64,000 bases of DNA. Origin: Winogradskyella pelagia. Lineage in GTDB: Bacteria; Bacteroidota; Bacteroidia; Flavobacteriales; Flavobacteriaceae. Positions 17,201 to 25,496 of the stretch are shown piece by piece. Position numbers and translations under genes: made by a program. The stretch's first letter is position 1; every line of letters starts with the position of its first letter. The notes below the pieces were generated by a model. That model saw only the letters and a list, made by a program, of their open reading frames with translations. It made no database searches and had not been told where the DNA came from. The stretch spans positions 124,001-188,000 of the forward strand of contig NZ_JAGEVF010000004.1 in NCBI RefSeq assembly GCF_017581965.1, written 5' to 3'.

Positions 17201-17545
17201 CAATTTTTAGAGTTACAATTAGAGAAATACAAAGAAGGGAAACTCAGAGAATCTGGAGTAGAACCAACTTTAGCTTTAGTAGATAACCAAGACCATATTT
17301 ATTATGCAAAAGGTGCCATTAATATGTTTAAATTTCAGGAAATCATTGGAGAAGAAAAGATAAATACAGCGTTAAAGCGATTTCTTGGAGATTGGAATAC
17401 AATTAATGGAAAACTAAAAATGCAGACTGATAGATATGCTACAACTCTGGACTTACTTGGGTATTTCAGAGAAGTTACACCAAGCAATCTCCAGCATATT
17501 ATCGAAGAGCTTTTTGAATCTGTAGGTGAATTAGAAGTTAATTAA
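14252..17545 (+). CDS. ABC transporter permease fused to an M1-family aminopeptidase
   Basis: 1097-aa membrane protein. Two permease halves, each of about six helices, span roughly 1-255 and 300-590 (for example VLFAFTGILFGMMLSEF and ILPFLALYTCIAFFIQSVV). From about residue 600 a soluble extracytoplasmic M1 gluzincin module begins: beta-rich part with LNPGDSIKMNFKQSF, then the zinc site HEIAH (His938, Glu939, His942) and third ligand in FILETLSQYAA, 19 residues after the second His. This spacing is as I remember it for membrane-linked flavobacterial M1 enzymes. Likely partner of the ATPase just upstream. Role unknown: perhaps peptide export or cleavage of a peptide substrate or sensor. Confidence 0.9.
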   Translation: MWYTIFKFEIQYRIKRPDTYIFFLFLFLFSIVGVDFIFQGSDMGLMKKNSPIVIAKTMGAITGIFMILASMIMGVSVLRDFKYNIESLLFSAPINKKDYLLGRFLGSFTVLLFAFTGILFGMMLSEFMPWHNPEDLLGFNAFVYIKTFLMVTLPTLFFGASLFFVTGALSRNLVVVYTQGIILFVIFMLTKAITNEFWQAILDPFSLTTTTFATKSWSALEKSTQELPFVGTILYNKLFWVSLGILALIYGYKKFNFNVVKEKQSKRKQVEKLVAKSTNVVSDIEIPVATKQYELLSKWNQLKQFSWFYFISICKQASFWGIVICGMIIILINSVNLGTVYGVDSYPATYFIVEELKETSIYFFIIILVFYSGELVWKERGAKLDLIYDATPMSSFIKLLGKYIGLNVVYVVLMLALIGSGILFQTLSGYYIYEFQVYFFGFFLEILPFLALYTCIAFFIQSVVNHKFVGIMLVIVFFIANVALGLFGFDHDLYFFGGSALGTYSDMNGYGHFLKPYLLIKSYWFLFGILLLIIGSLVNVRGTETNLIQRIRASKNRLSKPLFKVASMVFLVFILMGSLIFYNTNILNTYWTNTKATKFRVAYEKELKQFEYIPQPKIVDVNLKVELYPSSRDYTAEGYYILKNTNAQPINEIHIQKLIEENITLDTVTFDGGATENNTYATYDYTIYQLHSPLNPGDSIKMNFKQSFTTNGFEAGNSNANIVENGTFFNNKDFPTLGYNRKYELSDRDERSEYNLPERTNRANRNDPKELDNARSGSDSDGIHFEMVIGTEIDQTALVPGNLLREWTENNRNYFHYKMEIPMIDFYSIVSARYDIKKDKWISKFDAISKQVDLEIYYHKGHEYNIDRMMMAMKASLDYYSTNFGPYQYEQLRIMEFPRYAQFAQSFPGTVPFSESIGFVLDIDDETDVDMAFYVTAHEIAHQWFAMQVEAANVKGQYFILETLSQYAAIMVLKKHYPKEKIQQFLELQLEKYKEGKLRESGVEPTLALVDNQDHIYYAKGAINMFKFQEIIGEEKINTALKRFLGDWNTINGKLKMQTDRYATTLDLLGYFREVTPSNLQHIIEELFESVGELEVN

Positions 17546-17562
17546 GATTAGATTAGGATACC

Positions 17563-18954
17563 TTACTTTCCGATACAGAAATTAGCAAATATATTTCCTA
17601 ATAAGTCGTCGTTGGTGATTTCACCAGTAATCTCACCAAAATGGTATAACGCTTGGCGAATATCAATGGCCATTAAATCACCAGACAAGCCTGTTTCTAA
17701 TCCTTCTTTTACTTTTTGAATTTCTTCAAAAGCTTTTAGCAAAGCATCATAATGACGCGTATTGGTAACAATGGTGTCATTGTTTCTTAAGGCTCCTGTA
17801 TTGATTAGATTGAGCAGAGCGTTGGTTAATTGCTCAACCCCAAAGCCTGTTTTAGCAGATAATAGGAGAACATCTGCAATTGTTGTATTGATTTCGGCTA
17901 GTTGGGTATCGTCCAATACGTCTATTTTATTTGCGATGACTAGAAGTGGTTTCTGAGGGTATTTGTTTCGTATTTTCTCTATTTCAACTCTAACATCTTC
18001 AAGATTCTTGATGTTCTTTTGAGCATCAAATAAGTATATCGTGACTTGTGACTGCTCAATTTTTTCAAACGTCTTCTTTATACCTATGGATTCCACCACA
18101 TCCTTAGTTTCTCTTATACCTGCTGTATCTATAAAGCGAAACCCTATACCACCGATTGAGATTTCGTCTTCTATGGTATCTCTTGTGGTTCCGGCAATTT
18201 CAGAGACAATTGCCCTGTCCTCATTTAATAATGCATTTAATAAAGTAGACTTACCAACATTGGGTTCACCAACAATGGCAACTGGAATACCGTTTTTAAT
18301 CACATTACCAACGGCAAAAGAATCTATAAGACGCTTTAATACAAAGCTGATGCGTTCAATTAATTCTTTAAACTGAGTTCTATCTGCAAACTCTACATCC
18401 TCTTCGGCAAAATCCAGCTCTAATTCTATAAGAGAGGCAAAATTCATAAGTTCTTCTCTAAGCCTAGATATTTCTGAAGAAAAACCGCCACGCATCTGCT
18501 GAATGGCGATTTGATGTGCCGCTTCATTATCACTAGATATCAAATCCGCAACTGCTTCAGCTTGGCTTAAATCCAGCTTCCCATTAAGAAATGCTCTCAG
18601 AGTAAATTCACCAGCAGTAGCCATACGGCAACCTTGACGCAGAAATAACTGAATAATTTCTTGTTGAATATAGGTGGATCCATGACAAGAAATTTCCACA
18701 ACGTCCTCTCCAGTGTAAGACTTGGGATTTTTAAATATAGAGACCAAAACCTCATCTAAAGTTCTCGGCCCATCTGTTACATGACCTAAATGAATGGTAT
18801 GAGTGGATTGTTTTTTCAAATCTTTTCCACTAACCGATTTAAAATTCTTGGAAACTAAATCTATGGCCGAAGGACCAGACAACCTTATAACAGCAATAGC
18901 ACCACTACCTGAAGGTGTAGCTAAAGCAATAATAGTATCTGTGTGCATCATCAT
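17563..18954 (-). CDS. mnmE: tRNA uridine-5-carboxymethylaminomethyl modification GTPase MnmE
   Basis: Works with MnmG to modify U34 of tRNAs reading split codon boxes. 463 aa, normal length. N-terminal folate-binding domain starts DTIIALATPSGSGAIAVIRL. The G domain has GEPNVGKST (G1), GTTRD (G2), DTAGIRET (G3) and NKIDV (G4), inserted in a helical domain. The C-terminal FCIGK supplies the conserved cysteine. Its 3' end faces the ABC permease gene with a 17-nt gap. A TATTTTTG -7 box lies just upstream of the start; the three successive Met codons leave the exact start open by two residues. Confidence 0.97.
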   Translation of the reverse strand: MMMHTDTIIALATPSGSGAIAVIRLSGPSAIDLVSKNFKSVSGKDLKKQSTHTIHLGHVTDGPRTLDEVLVSIFKNPKSYTGEDVVEISCHGSTYIQQEIIQLFLRQGCRMATAGEFTLRAFLNGKLDLSQAEAVADLISSDNEAAHQIAIQQMRGGFSSEISRLREELMNFASLIELELDFAEEDVEFADRTQFKELIERISFVLKRLIDSFAVGNVIKNGIPVAIVGEPNVGKSTLLNALLNEDRAIVSEIAGTTRDTIEDEISIGGIGFRFIDTAGIRETKDVVESIGIKKTFEKIEQSQVTIYLFDAQKNIKNLEDVRVEIEKIRNKYPQKPLLVIANKIDVLDDTQLAEINTTIADVLLLSAKTGFGVEQLTNALLNLINTGALRNNDTIVTNTRHYDALLKAFEEIQKVKEGLETGLSGDLMAIDIRQALYHFGEITGEITNDDLLGNIFANFCIGK

Positions 18955-18970
18955 CTATACTTGGTTATTG

Positions 18971-18978
18971 CAAAAATA
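18971..18978 (-). promoter_or_regulatory. -7 promoter element of mnmE
   Basis: TATTTTTG on the minus strand, 17 nt before the mnmE start, matches TAnnTTTG. Confidence 0.5.
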
Positions 18979-19061
18979 GGGTAATTTCAGAGTTTGAATA
19001 TTGACTTTCAATAGAAATAAAGCTTGGAATATTTTTACTCTGAAAAATACAACTAAGACCG

Positions 19062-19069
19062 TATATTTG
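19062..19069 (+). promoter_or_regulatory. -7 promoter element of the thioredoxin-like lipoprotein gene
   Basis: TATATTTG matches TAnnTTTG. Its position only 6 nt before the first in-frame ATG (19075) argues that the functional start is the ATG at 19108. Confidence 0.55.
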
Positions 19070-19107
19070 TCCTTATGTTTAACTTATTAATGATAAATGT
19101 GACAAAA

Positions 19108-20268
19108 ATGAAAAGAACGTTTGTACTAATTGCAGCTATTTCCATGTTTTTTGGGTGCGAAACCAAGACCATTAAAGATGCCTACGTAGTAGAGGGTACA
19201 GCTAAAGAGGTGTACAATGGAATACGAATTTATCTAAATAATGTAGACCAGCGAGGTCGTTTAACTCCAATCGACACAGCTATGGTTATGAATGAGAGTT
19301 TTACGTTTGAAGGGGCCTTAAAATATCCTAAAGTCGTATACCTTACAATGAACAGTGTACCTGGCAGATACCCAGTGATGTTAGAGAACGGCGAAATGCA
19401 AATGACCATAGATAAAACGAATCTTCAAAATACAATCGTAACTGGATCTGAGTCCCATGATAATTACATGGCGTTTGCAGAAAAGTACAGGGAAAACCAA
19501 AAAGAATTAATGGCACAGGGCAAGGAATATAATAAGGCCTTGTATGGTAAGGACAGCTTAGTCATTAAAACAGAATTGGAAAAACTTGAAAAACTGACAG
19601 AAAGCGCTAAGGAATTCCCATATGAGTTTATGGAAAATCATCCCAACGACTTCGTTTCTCTTGAAATTTATGAAATGCAGACTCAACTGCGCGAAAGAGA
19701 TGACCAGAGAATGATTGATATTTTTAATGCTTTTGATGAGTCTCTTAAAACATCTTCTAAAGGCATTCGGCTTAATGCTGCTATGATGAAAATGAAATTA
19801 GATTATGAAGCCAATAAAAAATTACAGATTGGTATGAAAGCCCCAGAATTTAGTGGTCCAAATCCTGAGGGAAAAACTATATCTCTTAGTGAAGTTATTA
19901 AAAAAGGTAAAGTCACTGTTGTTGATTTCTGGGCGGCTTGGTGTGGTCCTTGCAGAAAGGAAAATCCAAATGTGGTGAGAATTTATAATGAGTACCATGA
20001 TAAAGGTTTAGAAATTATAGGCGTTTCCTTAGATGGCCAGTCTAGACAAAAAGACCCGAAACAAGCTTGGTTAGATGCCATAGAAGAAGACAAGCTTACT
20101 TGGCACCAAGTGTCTAATTTAAAATACTTTAGTGACCCGATTGCTAAAACTTATAATATACAGGCGATTCCAGCAACGTATATATTAGATAGCGAAGGTA
20201 ATATCGTCGCAAAAAATCTGAGAGGGCCGGCTTTAGATATGAAAATAAGGGAACTGTTAGAACTTTAA
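19108..20268 (+). CDS. TlpA/ResA-like thioredoxin lipoprotein with DUF4369-type N-terminal domain
   Basis: Periplasm-facing thiol-disulfide protein. From Met at 19108 the signal MKRTFVLIAAISMFFGC ends in a lipobox with Cys17. A beta-rich DUF4369-like domain follows (about 25-125), then a helical linker, then a thioredoxin fold with VVDFWAAWCGPCRKENP; the CxxC pair is Cys279 and Cys282. GMKAPEFSGPNPEGKTISL is the typical AhpC/TSA-type entry strand, and AIPATYILD carries the cis-Pro. Such proteins reduce periplasmic disulfides, for example for cytochrome c maturation; the client is unknown. It ends at a strong terminator. Confidence 0.92.
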   Translation: MKRTFVLIAAISMFFGCETKTIKDAYVVEGTAKEVYNGIRIYLNNVDQRGRLTPIDTAMVMNESFTFEGALKYPKVVYLTMNSVPGRYPVMLENGEMQMTIDKTNLQNTIVTGSESHDNYMAFAEKYRENQKELMAQGKEYNKALYGKDSLVIKTELEKLEKLTESAKEFPYEFMENHPNDFVSLEIYEMQTQLRERDDQRMIDIFNAFDESLKTSSKGIRLNAAMMKMKLDYEANKKLQIGMKAPEFSGPNPEGKTISLSEVIKKGKVTVVDFWAAWCGPCRKENPNVVRIYNEYHDKGLEIIGVSLDGQSRQKDPKQAWLDAIEEDKLTWHQVSNLKYFSDPIAKTYNIQAIPATYILDSEGNIVAKNLRGPALDMKIRELLEL

Positions 20269-20277
20269 AAAACAATA

Positions 20278-20300
20278 AGCCTGCAGAAGCAGGCTTTTTT
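20278..20300 (+). terminator. Rho-independent terminator after the thioredoxin-like gene
   Basis: Stem AGCCTGC / GCAGGCT with AGAA loop, followed by six T. It lies between convergent genes and touches the rhomboid stop codon. Confidence 0.9.
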
Positions 20301-20952
20301 AATGAAGCTTACCCGTTTTATATAAAACAAATAAAATTAGAATCGGTACGGCCAATAGAGCAACATGCCCTGAATCTGTTTTAAATAGACTTGGTAACAA
20401 AATTAGTGTAATCACATAACCTCCAACAGCACCACCAAAGTGTGCATCATGTCCAATGTTACCCAATCGATTTTTCATACCATAAATTGAATATAAAAGA
20501 TACCCTACTCCAAAAACATAACCTGGGATAGGAATTGGCACAAAGAACATGTATAATTTCATTTCAGGATATAACAAAATAGCTGCATAAAGTATACCTG
20601 TTACCGCTCCGCTAGCTCCAACAGCACTATACCAATATTCATCTTTATGAAAATACAAGGCTAATAAGTTTCCAAAAACTAGACTAGCCGCATAAATAAT
20701 TATAAAATTTAAAGTCCCTAATTGTAAAATAACGGTGTGTGCAAAAAAATAAAGCGTAAGCATGTTAAATAGTAGGTGTGTTATATCTACATGCAAAAAT
20801 CCAGAACTAAACATACGGATTTGATCTCCCCTTCTAATTTGGCCCACGTTAAATTTATAGCGCTCAAAAAATGTCCTGTTATCAAAACCTTTTAAAGACA
20901 TTGCAACATTAGCTGCGATAATTATTCCGGTAACCAAATCTAAATTGTACAT
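20299..20952 (-). CDS. Rhomboid family intramembrane serine protease
   Basis: 217-aa protein with six predicted membrane helices. Catalytic dyad visible: Ser114 in the YSAVGASGAVTG motif and His171 in GHDAHFGGAVGG. The loop after helix 1 with FSSGFLHVDITHLLFNM is the usual L1 region and its conserved H-x-N motif. Rhomboids cleave single-span proteins within the membrane; substrates in flavobacteria are unknown. The start is supported by a TATATTTG box 17 nt upstream that is back to back with the promoter of the divergent acyltransferase gene. Confidence 0.92.
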   Translation of the reverse strand: MYNLDLVTGIIIAANVAMSLKGFDNRTFFERYKFNVGQIRRGDQIRMFSSGFLHVDITHLLFNMLTLYFFAHTVILQLGTLNFIIIYAASLVFGNLLALYFHKDEYWYSAVGASGAVTGILYAAILLYPEMKLYMFFVPIPIPGYVFGVGYLLYSIYGMKNRLGNIGHDAHFGGAVGGYVITLILLPSLFKTDSGHVALLAVPILILFVLYKTGKLH

Positions 20953-20968
20953 ATATTTTCTATTGCTT

Positions 20969-20985
20969 CAAATATAATATATTTG
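20969..20985. promoter_or_regulatory. Back-to-back divergent -7 elements (rhomboid / acyltransferase)
   Basis: CAAATATAATATATTTG: a minus-strand TATATTTG (20976-20969) and a plus-strand TATATTTG (20978-20985) one base apart. Polymerases on the two promoters cannot bind at the same time. Confidence 0.55.
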
Positions 20986-21007
20986 CCTACAGTTTTAATA
21001 CAGCACC

Positions 21008-21901
21008 ATGCAACTGATTACCTATGTTATAATTTACCCATTCATTTGGTTAATTTCAATTCTTCCCTTTAGGTTGCTTTATGGGTTGTCTGACATATTG
21101 TACTTTTTCATTTATCACATTTTTGGATACCGTAAAACTACGGTTAGAGCAAATTTGAATTTGATTTTCCCTGGTAAATCCGAGACCGAAATCAATACAA
21201 TTACTTCGCAGTTTTACAGACACCTCTGCGATATGATTTTAGAAGCCATAAAATCAATGACGATTTCTGAAAAAGAACTTAGAAAACGATTTACATTTTC
21301 TAATGTTGAAGTGCTTAATGAGCTCGAAAATAAAAACAGAAGTATTGTTCTTATGTGCGCTCATTATGGTAGCTGGGAGTGGATTTTTATTTTACAGAAA
21401 TATGTAAATCATAAAGGTTATGCGGTTTATAAGCGTTTAGCAAATAAGTACTTTGATCGCTTAGTTAGGCGTATACGTGCTCGGCATAATACCTATTTAA
21501 TTACAACTAAAGAAACCTTTAAGGTGCTTAGTAATAGTAAAAAGAAAGGTGAACTGACTATTAACGGTTTTGTTTCGGACCAATCACCAAAGGCCGATAA
21601 AGCCTTACACTGGAGTTCTTTTATGGGTATCAAAGTTCCTATGTATACTGGCGCCGAAACCTTAGCCAAAAAACTAGACATGGCCGTAGTGTTTTTTGGT
21701 GTAAGACGTTTAAAACGGGGTTACTATGAAACTACTTTTAAAACTATAACAGAGCATCCAAGGACATTTAAAGACTTTGAAATAACCGATATTTTTTTCA
21801 AACTAGTAGAAGAACAAATTTTAGAAAACCCGCAATTTTATCTCTGGACACATAAACGCTGGAAACACAGAGATAAAGTCCCTAAAGAATTTCAGGATTA
21901 A
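21008..21901 (+). CDS. LpxL/HtrB-type lysophospholipid (lipid A) acyltransferase
   Basis: Transfers a secondary acyl chain to lipid A or another lipid at the inner membrane. 297 aa with an N-terminal hydrophobic anchor (about 4-25), family entry motif YRKTTVRANLNLIFPGKS, and catalytic H-x4-E as His119 and Glu124 in MCAHYGSWEW. FVSDQSPK and the terminal YLWTHKRWKHR are also typical of LpxL. In Bacteroidota this lone copy probably serves lipid A, though an ornithine- or sulfonolipid role is possible. Its stop overlaps the convergent aminotransferase gene by 4 nt. Confidence 0.9.
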   Translation: MQLITYVIIYPFIWLISILPFRLLYGLSDILYFFIYHIFGYRKTTVRANLNLIFPGKSETEINTITSQFYRHLCDMILEAIKSMTISEKELRKRFTFSNVEVLNELENKNRSIVLMCAHYGSWEWIFILQKYVNHKGYAVYKRLANKYFDRLVRRIRARHNTYLITTKETFKVLSNSKKKGELTINGFVSDQSPKADKALHWSSFMGIKVPMYTGAETLAKKLDMAVVFFGVRRLKRGYYETTFKTITEHPRTFKDFEITDIFFKLVEEQILENPQFYLWTHKRWKHRDKVPKEFQD

Positions 21902-23400
21902 ATTTCAAACCAAGACTCAATTGATACCGTAGATTGGTCCTCTTTTCCTGATTGTGATTTGTGAACAAATTCATTATTGGATTTTGAATAATCATATTCC
22001 TTAGCCCATTCGTTATGATGAGTAGCAAGTCTAATAATGCTATCACACACAAATTCTATTTCAGAATTGGTAGTTGTAGGATGAATAGATAGTCTGATCC
22101 ATCCTGGCTTACGTACCAAGTCTCCAATTGTTATCTCATTGGTGAGCTCATGAGATGTTTGGTAGTCTACATGTAACAAATAATGACCATAAGTACCAGC
22201 ACAACTACAACCACCACGTGTTTGAATACCGAATCTATCATTGAGTAATTTTACACCAAGATTATAATGTAAATGATCAATATAAAACGAAATAACCCCT
22301 AATCTATCCTTATGCTGACCCGCTAGAATATGTATATTCTCATAAGGTGTTAATCTCTCAAAAATGATATGTAATAGTTCGTGTTCGCGCTTTAAAATCT
22401 GGTCAACTCCCATTTGTTCTTTTAGCTTAATGGCCAAAGCTGTTTTTATGGTTTGAAGAAAACCTGGTGTACCTCCATCTTCACGATCTTCAATATTATC
22501 TATATACTTATGTTCTCCCCAAGGATTAGTCCAACTAACCGTGCCACCTCCAGGACAATCAGGTACCATGTTTTTATATAGCTTTTTACTAAAAACCAAA
22601 ACTCCTGACGACCCAGGTCCTCCTAAAAATTTATGAGGTGAAAAGAATATTGCATCCAAGCGTTCCTCCTCATATTCTGGGTGCATATTAATATCTACAT
22701 ACGGCGCCGAACAAGCAAAATCCACAAAACAAACACCATCATGTTTGTGCATTAATCGAGCAATATCATGATATGGATTCTGAATACCTGTAACGTTAGA
22801 TCCTGCAATAACTGAGGCGATTTTTATAGTACAGTCCTTATACTGCTCAAGCAATGTTTCAAGATTATCTAGACTAAACAGTCCGTCCTTCCCTGGTGGA
22901 ATAACCTCAACCTTTGCCATAGTTTCTAACCAAGATGTATGATTAGAGTGGTGTTCCATATGAGATACGAAAACAACAGGCCGCATCTCGTCTGGTATGG
23001 TTGTTAAGTCCTTTAAATTTTCTGGGATTTTAAGACCTAAAATGCGCTGAAACTTATTAACTACGCCTGTCATGCCATTACCAGATACAATAAGCACATC
23101 ATCATCATTGCTATTCACATGGGCTTTAATGATTTGCTTTGCTTTATGATAAGCCTTGGTCATTGCTGTGCCAGACACGGTAGTTTCGGTATGCGTATTT
23201 GCTACAAAAGGTCCAAAATCGTGCAGTAGCTTGTCTTCTATAGGTCTATATAAACGCCCTGAAGCTGTCCAGTCTGTGTAAATAATCTTTTGTTCTCCAA
23301 AAGGCGATACAAAAGTTTGGTTCTGCCCAATAATATGTTGCCTAAACGTATTAAAATACTGTTCTAATTCCGTTAGATGTTGGGTTGCAGTTTCAGACAT
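21898..23400 (-). CDS. Class V PLP-dependent aminotransferase / cysteine desulfurase-like protein
   Basis: About 500 aa from Met at 23400 (MSETATQHLTEL), longer than the roughly 400 aa of classic IscS/SufS. Seen: TDWTASGRLYRPIED, SGNGMTGVVNKFQ, SHMEHHSNHTSW, an aspartate in VCFVDFACSAPY, the PLP-lysine motif SPHKFLGGPGSSG and RGGCSCAGTYGHYLL with cysteines in the active-site loop. This subgroup is common in Bacteroidota; whether it releases sulfur from cysteine or acts as an aminotransferase or lyase is not known to me. Not adjacent to suf genes, so a dedicated Fe-S role is not indicated. Confidence 0.85.
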   Translation of the reverse strand: MSETATQHLTELEQYFNTFRQHIIGQNQTFVSPFGEQKIIYTDWTASGRLYRPIEDKLLHDFGPFVANTHTETTVSGTAMTKAYHKAKQIIKAHVNSNDDDVLIVSGNGMTGVVNKFQRILGLKIPENLKDLTTIPDEMRPVVFVSHMEHHSNHTSWLETMAKVEVIPPGKDGLFSLDNLETLLEQYKDCTIKIASVIAGSNVTGIQNPYHDIARLMHKHDGVCFVDFACSAPYVDINMHPEYEEERLDAIFFSPHKFLGGPGSSGVLVFSKKLYKNMVPDCPGGGTVSWTNPWGEHKYIDNIEDREDGGTPGFLQTIKTALAIKLKEQMGVDQILKREHELLHIIFERLTPYENIHILAGQHKDRLGVISFYIDHLHYNLGVKLLNDRFGIQTRGGCSCAGTYGHYLLHVDYQTSHELTNEITIGDLVRKPGWIRLSIHPTTTNSEIEFVCDSIIRLATHHNEWAKEYDYSKSNNEFVHKSQSGKEDQSTVSIESWFEI

Positions 23401-23433
23401 GAACAATTTATTTTATCAATATCAACAAAGATA

Positions 23434-24822
23434 CTAAATACCAGCTATCTGTTTTAATTCAGAAATAAACCGGGCAGCCAATTCATCTGCTGAATTTTGA
23501 GAAGGTGCCTCGGTATAAATTCTTATGATAGGCTCAGTATTACTTTTTCTTAAATGAACCCAACTATCAGCAAAATCAATTTTAACACCATCAATAGTAT
23601 TTACGTTTTCATTGGCATAAGTCTCCGATATGGTTTTTAAAATACTATCAACATCTAAGGCCGGCGTAAGTTCTATTTTCTTCTTACTCATAAAATACAA
23701 GGGATATGTTGCCTTAAGCTGGCTAACACTAAGATTTTTGTCTGCTAAAAGACTTAAGAAAAGGGCCACTCCAACCAAAGCATCTCGTCCATAATGTAAT
23801 TCTGGATATATAATACCTCCATTTCCTTCTCCTCCAATAACAGCGTTGGTCTTTTTCATTAGTTCCACAACATTAACTTCTCCTACAGCACTAGCATTAT
23901 AAGTACCGCCATGTTTTTCAGTTACATCTCTTAGGGCTCTTGTCGAACTCATGTTGCTTACTGTATTTCCGGGTGTTTGACCAAGAACATAATCAGCACA
24001 AGCTACAAGGGTATATTCCTCACCAAACATATCACCATTTTCGTCCATGAACGCCAAACGATCAACATCTGGATCTACAACAATACCTAAATCGGCATGT
24101 TCTTTTTTAACTTCTTCTGATAAATCTGTAAGGTGCTCTTTTAAAGGTTCTGGATTGTGCGGAAAATGTCCGTTAGGCTCACAATAAAGCTTAACGACAT
24201 AAACGCCTAAACGCTCAAGCAATTCTGGAATTGCTATACCACCAGTTGAATTAACACCATCTACAACCACTTTCAGTTTTGCAGATTCAATAGCTTTTTT
24301 ATTTACCAGTGGCAAGTCTAAAACTTCATCAATATGCAAATCAATATAGGCATCGTTAATGGTAATTTTTCCTAAAGAATCTACATCGGTAAAAACCATA
24401 TCATTAGATTCTGCAATCTCCAAGATTTTTTGGCCTTCTGCTCCATTTAAAAACTCACCCTTAGCGTTGAGTAATTTTAAAGCATTCCATTGCTTAGGAT
24501 TATGACTTGCCGTTAAAATAATTCCGCCATCAGCGTGCTCCATAGGAACGGCCACTTCTACAGTAGGTGTAGTGGATAAACCCAAATCAATAACATGGAT
24601 ACCAAGACCTACCAAAGTATTCATAACGAGATTCTGTATCATATCTCCAGAAATTCTCGCATCTCGCCCAACAACAACTCTATAATTGTCCTTATGGCGC
24701 TGTTGCTTTAACCACGTACCATAAGCCGAAGCAAATTTAACCGCATCTATGGGTGTAAGATTCTCTTCAACTTTTCCTCCTATAGTTCCGCGTATTCCTG
24801 ATATTGATTTTATTAGAGTCAT
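23434..24822 (-). CDS. glmM: Phosphoglucosamine mutase family enzyme
   Basis: Alpha-D-phosphohexomutase of about 462 aa. Opens MTLIKSISGIRGTIGG; the phosphoserine loop is TASHNP with Ser106; metal loop DPDVDR; sugar loop GEGNGG; phosphate loop RKSNTEPI. GlmM converts glucosamine-6-phosphate to glucosamine-1-phosphate for peptidoglycan and LPS, and in Bacteroidota this is the copy usually named GlmM, though phosphomannomutase activity is hard to exclude. The start at 24822 is preferred because a TATATTTG box covers 24838-24845, making the earlier in-frame Met at 24840 unusable. Confidence 0.9.
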   Translation of the reverse strand: MTLIKSISGIRGTIGGKVEENLTPIDAVKFASAYGTWLKQQRHKDNYRVVVGRDARISGDMIQNLVMNTLVGLGIHVIDLGLSTTPTVEVAVPMEHADGGIILTASHNPKQWNALKLLNAKGEFLNGAEGQKILEIAESNDMVFTDVDSLGKITINDAYIDLHIDEVLDLPLVNKKAIESAKLKVVVDGVNSTGGIAIPELLERLGVYVVKLYCEPNGHFPHNPEPLKEHLTDLSEEVKKEHADLGIVVDPDVDRLAFMDENGDMFGEEYTLVACADYVLGQTPGNTVSNMSSTRALRDVTEKHGGTYNASAVGEVNVVELMKKTNAVIGGEGNGGIIYPELHYGRDALVGVALFLSLLADKNLSVSQLKATYPLYFMSKKKIELTPALDVDSILKTISETYANENVNTIDGVKIDFADSWVHLRKSNTEPIIRIYTEAPSQNSADELAARFISELKQIAGI

Positions 24823-24837
24823 TCCATCTATTTTCCG

Positions 24838-24845
24838 CAAATATA
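24838..24845 (-). promoter_or_regulatory. -7 promoter element of the glmM-like gene
   Basis: TATATTTG on the minus strand; decides the start codon at 24822. Confidence 0.5.
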
Positions 24846-24890
24846 ACCAACTCCATCTTTTTTGTTATTATGAATTTGTAAATTCGACCA

Positions 24891-25496
24891 ATGAACTTCT
24901 TGGCCCATATTTATCTTTCTGGCAATAATGAATTACTCACTCTTGGCAACTTTGTTGCTGATGGTGTTAGAGGAAGAAAATACCTAGACTACCCAGAGGA
25001 AATGCAAGCTGGTATTTTGCTGCATCGTTTTATTGATACTTACACTGACGCACATCCTGTTTTTAGGCAGAGTACAAAGCGACTGCATAAACCATATGGA
25101 CACTATAGCGGCGTTATCGTAGATATCTTTTATGATCACTTTTTAGCTAAAAACTGGTCAAAGTACAGCGACATAGAGCTACGCTTGTTCGTAGGCAACT
25201 TTTATGCGATGCTAGATAAGCATATGAATATTCTTCCAGCAAAATTTCAACACTTGTCACCATATATGATAGAAGACAATTGGTTACTTGGGTATGCCTC
25301 TTTAGAAGGAATTCAATCCGTACTAAACGGCATGAATAGGAGAACAAAATACAAATCCAAAATGAATGAATCCACAAAGGAACTGAAGTTATATTATTCA
25401 GAATTTGAAGCTGATTTTTTTATATTTTTCAACGAATTACAAACTGCCACTCTAGAAAAACGACTTATACTCGAAAACCAATTTAATATTAGATGA
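24891..25496 (+). CDS. Acyl carrier protein phosphodiesterase (AcpH, DUF479)
   Basis: 201-aa protein with the AcpH opening MNFLAHIYLSGNNELLTLGN, FVADGVRG and ILLHRFIDTYTDAHPVF, where the clustered His/Asp residues form an HD-like metal site. AcpH removes the phosphopantetheine arm from acyl carrier protein. Normal length. Its stop overlaps the start of the gamma-glutamyltransferase gene (ATGA), so the two are co-translated, without an obvious metabolic link. Confidence 0.88.
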   Translation: MNFLAHIYLSGNNELLTLGNFVADGVRGRKYLDYPEEMQAGILLHRFIDTYTDAHPVFRQSTKRLHKPYGHYSGVIVDIFYDHFLAKNWSKYSDIELRLFVGNFYAMLDKHMNILPAKFQHLSPYMIEDNWLLGYASLEGIQSVLNGMNRRTKYKSKMNESTKELKLYYSEFEADFFIFFNELQTATLEKRLILENQFNIR

